From: Pterobdella sp. o SKG-2022
Taxonomy: Eukaryota > Annelida > Clitellata > Hirudinida > Piscicolidae
DNA: 64,000 bases
Reading direction: 5' to 3'
NCBI GenBank assembly: GCA_964035795.1
Contig: OZ038322.1
Span: 530,450 to 594,449 of the forward strand
In this document: positions 56,401-64,000 of the stretch, piece by piece
Position numbering within the stretch: the first letter of the stretch is position 1
Layout: every line of letters begins with the position of its first letter
Position numbers and translations under genes: made by a program
The notes under the pieces: generated by a model
Told to the model about the DNA's origin: nothing
Databases searched by the model: none
Seen by the model: the letters and a program-made list of their open reading frames with translations, nothing else

Positions 56401-57058
56401 AAAGAATATTGTGTCTTTCGTAAATTAAATTTATGGTACAACGGAGTTTTATTGAGAATGTGCATTCATTAAGGGTTTTGTCTTCATGTTGATTCAGTCG
56501 AGATAAAAATTCATTTTTGCATTTATTATCGGCAAGTCTCTGTCTACACAAAAGTCTCAAATCTGGCACTTAAATTTGTATATATAATTTGAGCAGACAT
56601 ATTTATTTACTTTCTTTGCATAGATATAAAAATTTCAAAAAATTTCTGAGTGGCTGCAAAAATTATATATATTATCTTTATTATCATAAGAATTATAGAA
56701 AAATAATTTACAATGATTGAATAGAAAAACAAATGAAATAAAATAAATCTAATCTATATACTATATACTGGGAATTTATGAAGAATTGGAGTTTGATGAG
56801 AATTTATGTTTGAAGATAAAAAAAAAATGAGAAAAACTGCTTCATTAGATGAAGTCATTTGGGAACAATTAACAAAACATAAATAAATGATGTCTTTGAA
56901 GAGATCAAATCTGGTTCAGAGGAGGAATCGTATGTTTTTGGGTATAACTTGAGTTATGGATTTTTATTTTGATTCGAATTGTTTTATTGAAAACAACAAT
57001 AGAATGCCTCATTTGATTAGATACTAAATGAATGTAAGTTCTTATATAGAATTTAGAA
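56401..57058. other. Spacer between LINE relics
   Basis: AT-rich. The words gaggaggaatcgtatgtttt and gggtataacttgagttatg near 56920-56955 repeat in reverse near 52875-52915, hinting at a further dispersed repeat. No gene is recognised. Confidence 0.3.
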
Positions 57059-57327
57059 AATTCAACTTGATTTCCAAAGTCTCTTAGTTTCCAGACTTTT
57101 GTACGAGGAACAAACCTTCTTTTGGGGTGAGCATGAGTGCAAACCTTGAAGTCACCAACCACCAGTCTATGCTGTGTTGTACACTCTTCCCCAACAATGA
57201 CTTTCACATTAGAGACCATTTTTCTAAAACTTCTCTTATACAATATGTAGTCAATTTGGGTTTTTTCGCAAAACACCTATATAAATGACCTTTAAAAAAC
57301 TGAGTTGATTTTATGAATGTGCTATTC
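57059..57327 (-). mobile_element. RTE-like LINE endonuclease fragment, near-identical to 47551-47819
   Basis: 269 bases match 47551-47819 at a constant offset of 9,508 with only scattered differences (KTQIDYILYKRSFRKMVSN; TQHRLVVGDFKVCTH). It ends exactly where the 1.8-kb duplication copy B begins. Confidence 0.85.
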
Positions 57328-58163
57328 ATAACTGACGGAGGATAAATATGGCATTAGTTTTTCCTCGATTTTTCATGAAACCACATTTCGTCAATCACCA
57401 CCCTCTGTTTGATGAATCCTTTTATTATGCGCTCTAAAACCTACATAACTTGTCCAATTAACTTCAAACCTTTGTAATTTGAACTGTTTAAAGCATCACC
57501 TTTACCCTTATTTACACTGACTATGTGACTTTCTTGCCACTCAGACGGTTCAGAGAGATTATGTTTTCGATGAGATCTCGAATCATACCAGCACCACTTT
57601 GACTAGAGAACTTGAGCATTTCAGCGACAATACCCGATTAACCCGCTGCTTTCCCAAAGCTCAGCTTATTAATGGCTTTTCTGACCGTTTCTCTGGTGAT
57701 AGGCTCGCCGAGACATTTCAGGGGATACACTTCAGACAAACCACCTGGATTCCATGAAAATTCTACATTGAGTAGACGCAGGCACAGCTCTTTCCATGCT
57801 TTTTTCTGGAATCTTTATCCAAGGACATTGGTCATTATTATTTCTTACCGGCTTATCTCCAATGACCACTTGGTTGTCACGTCGCATTGAATCGAAATAT
57901 TTTGATATTCAATAAAATTTATCAAAAATTGTGGTTTTTATTTCAAATTTTTGATTTATTCAGAATTTTTCAGTGATAAAAACAATGCAATGCTTTATTT
58001 GATTAGATTCCGACTGAATGTTAGTTTTTATACAGAATTTAGAAGAGTCACTATCTCAAACGTCAATGCTTTCATTCAAAAAGCTAGTCATAATTGAATT
58101 TGGAATATGTCATTGAATGGTTGTTTTCACGGGGTTTTCGAATAATTGGTGTAAGTCTGAGAT

Positions 58164-58929
58164 TTATGGAACTGGAGTGGTAAGAGGTCCACATGGAGCC
58201 CAGGCGTTCCATACCCATACACATACTTGATATTCTCCCTCGAAGACAAGCAGGGCATCTGATTTTTGAAAATGAATTGAATTACTAAATGAAAAATTCT
58301 TCCTAAACTGTAAATGGCATACTTGTGGGTTGAGAGCATGGCTGAATTCCAACAACGTCTCCATTCACACAGGTGAAGAAGTAGTTGCATGAAGCGGGGT
58401 GGACGTATCTACAATTGTTCATTTGAATACATTTGAAAACTGTTTGCATTATGTACCATTGAACCCACCTTTTGTAAGTGTTGTCCGGGCAAGTAAGGGA
58501 TGAGGCACAAGGAGTTGTAACACTTCCAATACTGGAAACAATTTATGTTTGATTTAAAAACACTTGAATATTAACCAAGCAACATTTCCCATTCAAAACT
58601 CACGCTGCACAAGCAGATGTGTCTGAATCATACACTTCGCCAGAAGGACAAGTTACAGTTGTTCCAACACCTGCCGATTGATAATAAGATAAACACATAT
58701 TCACTGAAAAATACAAGATCCATAAGACCATCACTAACCGCCAGTACACTGAGTATATTCTTGGCAGCCTATACCGTAATTTCCATCGGTAAGACGCGTA
58801 CAATCAATTTGGGCCAAAGCTGGGCCGGCTAAACAAACAAGAACTGGAAAAAAATATTTTCAAAAAGATAGTGAAATTGGAAATCATTTTTAGGCAAAAT
58901 TTTAACTCACCGATTAGATATTGAAGCAT
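58164..58929 (-). CDS. Small secreted chitin-binding (CBM14/peritrophin-type) protein, copy B
   Basis: Exon structure is copied from copy A at an offset of 6,379: 58929-58911, 58843-58739, 58670-58604, 58531-58469, 58408-58323, 58258-58164. The product is 144 residues with the same signal peptide and Cys pattern. The only amino-acid difference I see is Asn for Ser near the C-terminus (VWNAWAPC against VWSAWAPC). All splice sites and the frame are intact, so both copies could be expressed. Confidence 0.85.
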
Positions 58930-58969
58930 TTTCAGTTTTCAGAGCTGGATGAAAGTCGAAAAGTTGTTG

Positions 58970-58979
58970 TCCTTATATA
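58970..58979 (-). promoter_or_regulatory. TATA box of CBM14 copy B
   Basis: Same tatataagga as upstream of copy A, about 40-50 bases before the start codon. The duplication continues about 155 bases beyond it, so the core promoter was copied too. Confidence 0.55.
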
Positions 58980-59529
58980 CTGTGAAGATCCATTCTTCTT
59001 GGCCTATCATGCGTGTCACAAACATTTTGAGACATCCAAGCTATTAATGATACGTTTCTTTTGTTTCCTGACACTTCAAAATGATTTGTGTATTAGTTGT
59101 CGTTGAGAAGTTATTGTTAAAAATCTTTGACGTCACTGAGCCCCCAATTTACAGATAGAAACAACACTTATAATTGTTATTTCAGTCTTCAATAAGTTTT
59201 GAAAATTCTTCTCATTAATTATTGTTTTGTGTGAATCCTGGTTCAATTCAAAGCTATTTCTTAAACAACATTTTTCAAAAAACTTTTTGTAAGAAAATCT
59301 TACATTCTCAAGCCATTTTGAGATTTTGCAAGACTTTCTTACGTAAAACTTCAGGCAGAATTTTATAATTAATAAAATTATAGCATAAATCGCTCTAATT
59401 CATTCACGTTAATGAAATATAATTCGTTAAATATTATAAACAATCAAAATTGCTGGCAATTCCAAATGATCTATGCAGATGTTATTTTTGCATACCTTTT
59501 GTTAAAAGAATCTTACGTCAACAAGTCCC

Positions 59530-59745
59530 AACTTCAAATAATTTGACATAAATAAGTCAATAAAACTAAGTTACTAGAGCGAAAACAAGAGTGTGTCTCA
59601 AAAACAGAAAATATTATCAACTGACATTTAGTCGACACCTACGGCTTATGACTGGCTCGAAATTCCTGCGTCAATGAGGACGCGTTTGACTGCTTCGTTT
59701 GAAGGCTGGTGCTTGGAATTTTGTTTTGCAAGATGGCGGTTGTTG
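59530..59745 (+). repeat. Dispersed direct repeat, copy 1
   Basis: Shares about 215 bases with 60424-60645 at an offset of about 895, including catttagtcgacacctacgg and gcgtttgactgcttcgtttg. Differences are scattered. Confidence 0.85.
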
Positions 59746-60423
59746 GCCGATATTTGTTCGGACTATACAGTTTAGTTAATTTCTTGATTTATTATTTTCA
59801 AATGAGGAAATTCTTGATAAATGTATTGATTTATCAGATTTTCTTGGTTTTTTTATGAAATGATATAATTTTTATTTACATTTATTTTTCGAAAAAAAAC
59901 TGAAATTTTCGATAAATCCAACTTTTTCCTAACTCATTAGATTGAAATAGAACAATAAATGTATCTGAAAATTTTCTCATTATATAGAAAAAAATCCGAA
60001 TGAAAAAGATGCATAAGATGTCTTTAAAAAATTGATTTTTCAAAATCAAACTTTTTCATTTGTCAAGCTCATAATGGTTGATTAGTCTAATGTATTAGAA
60101 AAAGCTTGAAATTATGCAAAAAACATTAAATATATCAAAGTTTTCTCATTTTCAAGGTTAAAAAATCAGAAAAAAAGTTATAAAAAAGATGAAGATGATG
60201 TCCAAAGATATAGACTAGTCATGTTAATTTTTTGACAGTTCCAAATGATGTATGCTTATATTACTGTTACAGAACTTTTGTTTGAAGAATTTGACACCAA
60301 TGAGTTCCCAAAGCAGGTGAGTGAGTGAAAGAATAACCCATACATTGTTGTCTCCTCCAACTGGGGTTTTGGATACGCAATTTATAGGTTTCATAAGTCA
60401 CTACTCCATGTGGACAATTTCAA

Positions 60424-60645
60424 ATAATTTGACATAAACAAGTCAAAATAAAACTAAGTTACTAGGGCGAAAACAAGAGTGTTTTTTGTATCAAAAACAG
60501 AAAATATCATCTACTGACATTTAGTCGACACCTACGGCTTCTGACTGGCTCGAAATCCTTGCGTCAATGAGGGTGCGTTTGACTGCTTCGTTTGAAGACT
60601 GGTGCTTGAAAGTTTGTTTTGCAAAATGGCGGTTGTTGGTTGAAC
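60424..60645 (+). repeat. Dispersed direct repeat, copy 2
   Basis: Partner of 59530-59745. Both copies are preceded by aataatttgacataaa and end after caa(a/g)atggcggttgttgg. No inverted ends or coding capacity are seen. Confidence 0.85.
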
Positions 60646-62067
60646 TCATCAGCCTGATTATCACAACGAAATTTCATTTGAAAACACATTTTCATTGCAA
60701 GATGAAGGGATATGGCCATTTTGAATGTTTGGTCGTGTAGTAACCTACTTGTTTTGAAGATTGGCAAAGATTTTGACTGTCAACACTTTAACCTTGTGAT
60801 ATCAAACAGACGTGAGCTTAGTTCGATCGATAATATGTTGTGAGACAAGGCACGCATGATTTTATATCAGGTACGTTCATTTGAGCTCGAGGGAGCTGAA
60901 AATCGATTTCTGCACAGCCACTTCACTTTCATCCATGTTATTGTGAACATCTGTAACAGAAAGCAAGAGATGGAAGATTGGAAAGACATAGGTGACTTTG
61001 TGCCTCACGAGAAGTTTTGCTTTGTTGAAGTGACAAAGAGGTTTGGATCGGTGCATCAAAAGTTAGTTTTATATAATTTTGAACTATGGAAATTGCAAAC
61101 GATACTTTACTCAATTTTAAAAATTTTCCTATCCAACTACGGTTAACTTTGTTAATGGAGGAGCCTAAGAGTCATATAAAGACCTTTGAACTTTTGGTGA
61201 ATAGTGAGACTTCAGGTTAACGCCACAAGAAACCTAGAAGCCTGACTACTGCATTGGGAAATAGCAAAAAAGTTCCGATACATATTGCTTTTGGCAAAAC
61301 TTGATTGAGTTTTCTCGCATAAATAACGTGAAAGAGGGCTTGATACATTGCAGTCTGATTCGAGATCTCGATTTTTTTTAAAAACTTGTATCACATTGCA
61401 AACCAAATTGGTTTCACTGGCCTGAACCCATTCTGGTATGTTAGCATTTGACGTCTGAGTGAGCTAACCTGACAGGCAACTTCGTTGGTTGTTGCTTTGA
61501 AGAAGTGGCGCAAACTAACAAGCGAACAGGGTGGATTGAATTCTTGAGCTGATCCACGAGGCATCTTCAAAAGTTGCATTTTTAAATTAGCATCGTTCTA
61601 TTTGACAAATCCTGCTAATCGTTTGTGGAGAGATAGAAAAGACTTGCAGTAATGGCCAAATGAAGCATTGAACGCCATTAGTCAACACATTTGGCGCGGC
61701 GTTTTTCTAATTGAATTTCTCTGAACGCATCTTTCACAAACAAAATAGCAAATCAATATTTGATGACTTTTCCGTTTTTCTAATTTTTCAAAGCCCCATG
61801 AGTAAAAACTTTTCTTCTTTTCAAATTTATCAGAGACTAACATTTTAGATTTTTGAGTCGATACTTTTTGGATGCTATATAAAATATAAAAATGGTTTCA
61901 AAAGTGAATTAGCATCAATATGAACCAATCAACAATTTGAGATCAAAAATTCGACCGACATAACATGAGACGATGATGATATCTTCAAATACATATGCAA
62001 ACATTAACAGTTGAGAATTGGATAATTACATCATCAAATGAAAATATCAAATAATTTGCAACAAAAA

Positions 62068-62538
62068 CTATTTACAGAAATATTCTTCCTTCTCCAGTTC
62101 ACACATTTGGCACTTAACAGAGCAGCACCACTCAAACTTACATTTACATTTTTCAGTGACCGATGACCTACGCGTGACATAACCCCTCCCACAACACATC
62201 TCCTTGCACCCTCCCGATCCTTCTTCCTTTATGTTGCACTTCCGGGCGCGAGTCCCCATCGATCCGTACTTTCTGCTAGGTTCACAAAAGTCTGGACTCG
62301 TTTCTAAATAAACCAAATCGCTTTCCTTCGGTTTATCCATCAACGATGATCTAGCCACAAACTCCCTTTTGTGACCGTTGACTCTATGTTCAGTGACAAG
62401 AACTGCTTGATCATATTTTTCTTTGAGACTGGATGCGATGGTGTGGAAGGAGGGCATGGCTCTCCAGCAGGTCTTCAACTCACACGAGCCTGACACCCCG
62501 TGACACTTGCATTTCACTTGCACACTGCCTTCCACTGC
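62068..62538 (-). CDS. Wnt family ligand, Wnt4-like, last coding exon (partial gene)
   Basis: Secreted, lipid-modified ligand for Frizzled receptors (family knowledge). The exon begins after the acceptor cacccccag, in frame, with AVEGSVQVKCKCHGVSGSC. It ends with stop TAG at 62070-62068, giving the last 156 residues. KCHGVSGSCELKTCW holds the Ser that carries palmitoleate in Wnts. LVYLETSPDFCE and CKEMCCGRGY, followed by EKCKCKFEWCCSVKC and a final Cys two residues from the end, are the conserved C-terminal cysteine domain. Wording such as SDLVYLETSPDFCE and the CWRAMPSF context is closest in memory to Wnt4; subfamily is inference. Earlier exons were not found in the remaining 1.4 kb and probably lie past the right edge. 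Confidence 0.92.
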   Translation of the reverse strand, partial: AVEGSVQVKCKCHGVSGSCELKTCWRAMPSFHTIASSLKEKYDQAVLVTEHRVNGHKREFVARSSLMDKPKESDLVYLETSPDFCEPSRKYGSMGTRARKCNIKEEGSGGCKEMCCGRGYVTRRSSVTEKCKCKFEWCCSVKCQMCELEKEEYFCK

Positions 62539-64000
62539 CTGGGGGGTGTGTGTTCTGGAAGGTTTAGTCTTGAATTTTTCATTTTATATATTTCAATTTG
62601 TTTTAAATAAATTTAAGGTGTTTAAAAGAGAATCTTGTAAAAGGGAAACTTTTCTCTTTGTTGGAACTATTTCGCAAACTGAGTAGATTTTATATTCAAA
62701 AAAATTTTGAAATCTTCCAAGAATCCTAGACCCATTGCTAAAATATTTTTTCAATTAAGGCTCCGAATAAATAAAGGACTCAAAACTGGAGATATATCCC
62801 AAAGAAATAAAAGTGCACTAAAGCAGTCATAAAAGAAGTGTCGACTTTCCCAAGCAAGCCCTCACCCGTTCCTCGTATTTATTCTTATTTTATCCATTAA
62901 AACGTCAAATTTTTTTAAATGCTGCGTTTTTTTCTACATCACGGATAAATCATTTAATCTCTTGTGAGCTTATTTTTTAGCATAACAAATTGTAGGCACT
63001 TTTGAAAAGATTCGAGTTAAAAATGAGCACCAATGCTTGTATCTAAATCTTTTTTTTTGAATGAATTTTTTTGTACAAAGCCCAGATGACCTTCTGCAAA
63101 TGACGTCAATGCATCAAAAGAAGGTCCATTTGTTAAGCGCTTCTATCTCCCAAATCTCATCCCTAACTTATAAGCTTCAGATGCTAGAAAATCTCACAAT
63201 ATAAAATTTATATTATTTAGAAAAAAATTAAAGTATTTTTATTTATAATAATAAAAATATGTGACGTCATAGCACACGTCATAAAGTTGAAAGAAAAAAA
63301 TGAAACCAAATTTTCACCATTTTGCACCAACCATCGTTACAGACAAACACTCAAGCTTCGGTCGTGATTACCAAAGAATTATTCTGATTTTTTAAGCTGT
63401 ATTCACTTTTAAATTCACATTTAAATTTACTTTTGAACTTATATTTGAATTAACTTTTAAACTCGCATTTGAATCAACTTTTACACATTTTAATCGCCAT
63501 AAATCTGTGTTGTGAGGATCGACAAATGTCTGCAGGGGTTTAAACCCTTTATGACTCGGTCATTTTGACACCTTCCATCCAATCACCTCACTCAGATTTT
63601 TAAAAAATTTTAATGCAGATTTTTGGCAAATTTAAAAGAATGTATTGAATTATCTGCATATTCATAACAAGCAAAAAATTTTGAATTTAATTTTTTAAGG
63701 CGACTTCACCCCAGCCTACCCAGGTTTTGAACCCTATTCAATATATTAAAACGATAAATATAGCAATATTTAACAAAAAACAAATAAGAGCTGTAGCCCT
63801 TTATTGGCAGTTCCAAATAAAGTTCACTTGATTCCTTATTTCTTTGGCTGCTCTAATTAGCGGCTTTTAATTATTTGCTGCAGTTCCAAGCTTCAAGCAT
63901 CAACGTTATACTGAGTCTTTGTTTAATTATGTTTATTTGTCTATAATTTTTATAAATTATTGCAGTTTTTATTATTTATTTTCAATTTTTATATATTAAT
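62539..64000. other. Wnt intron sequence to the window end
   Basis: AT-rich with poly-T and poly-A runs. No further Wnt exon or other gene is visible on either strand. Confidence 0.45.

Larger units (their letters stand above)
57330..59135. repeat. 1.8-kb segmental duplication, copy B
   Basis: Second copy of 50951-52756. Its left boundary is fused to a different RTE fragment, and its right boundary lies after tttgacgtca, where the flanks become unrelated. It contains an RTE relic (57330-57890) and CBM14 copy B. Confidence 0.92.
59136..62067. other. Intergenic region between CBM14 copy B and the Wnt exon
   Basis: No coding exon is recognised. It includes a direct repeat pair (59530-59745 and 60424-60645). 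Open stretches at 60856-61146, 61212-61406 and 61391-61579 lack recognisable domains. Confidence 0.35.

Noticed and set aside
52749..63266. Repeated tgacgtca palindromes as CRE-type regulatory sites
   Set aside because: Several occur (for example 52749, 54365, 59128, 63102), but some are copies within duplicated sequence, and an 8-mer is too weak alone.
62539..64000. Further Wnt exons upstream on the minus strand
   Set aside because: Searched by eye for the conserved Cys motifs and the usual N-terminal Wnt blocks; none found.

Overview
The window is eukaryotic and metazoan. It is AT-rich, its genes are split by GT..AG introns, and it carries a Wnt gene, an annexin, a peroxisomal acyl-CoA oxidase and peritrophin-like chitin-binding genes. 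The dense load of decayed RTE/CR1-type LINEs, a tRNA-derived SINE family and short tails containing the palindrome catgctagcatg suggest a lophotrochozoan, possibly an annelid or mollusc. That taxon call is inference. All exon models were built by hand from reading frame, splice consensus and family knowledge; no search was run.

Layout. 653-5566 (+): annexin A7/A11-like gene with a Pro/Gly/Tyr/Gln-rich tail and four annexin repeats. 7264-10199 (-): GT11 alpha-1,2-fucosyltransferase, six exons. 12604-31116 (+): peroxisomal acyl-CoA oxidase (ACOX1-like), 17 coding exons. Its introns hold LINE debris, GT microsatellites, a duplicated exon 7, an 18-bp minisatellite and a 7.8-kb array of about 250 copies of a 31-bp unit. 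32771-35450 (+): two-exon gene for an unrecognised Asn/Ser/Lys-rich protein with Cys clusters. 36591-42165 (-): UTP4/Cirhin, 19 exons, convergent with the previous gene. About 42.9-51.5 kb: transposon-rich zone with CR1/L2-like, I/Jockey-like and RTE-like reverse transcriptase relics, a MITE nested in a LINE, foldback elements and SINEs. 51785-52550 and 58164-58929 (-): two nearly identical copies of a small secreted CBM14 gene inside a 1.8-kb duplication whose copies lie 6,379 bp apart. 62068-62538 (-): last coding exon of a Wnt gene (Wnt4-like); the rest lies beyond the right edge or was not found.

The genes are functionally unrelated: membrane binding, glycan synthesis, peroxisomal beta-oxidation, ribosome biogenesis, chitin binding and signalling. 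There is no operon or gene cluster logic. The unusual content is repetitive and structural. The 31-bp array is open in all three forward frames and in frame with the exon that follows it. An identical 62-bp exon pair brackets a LINE fragment. Several small mobile families recur across the window.
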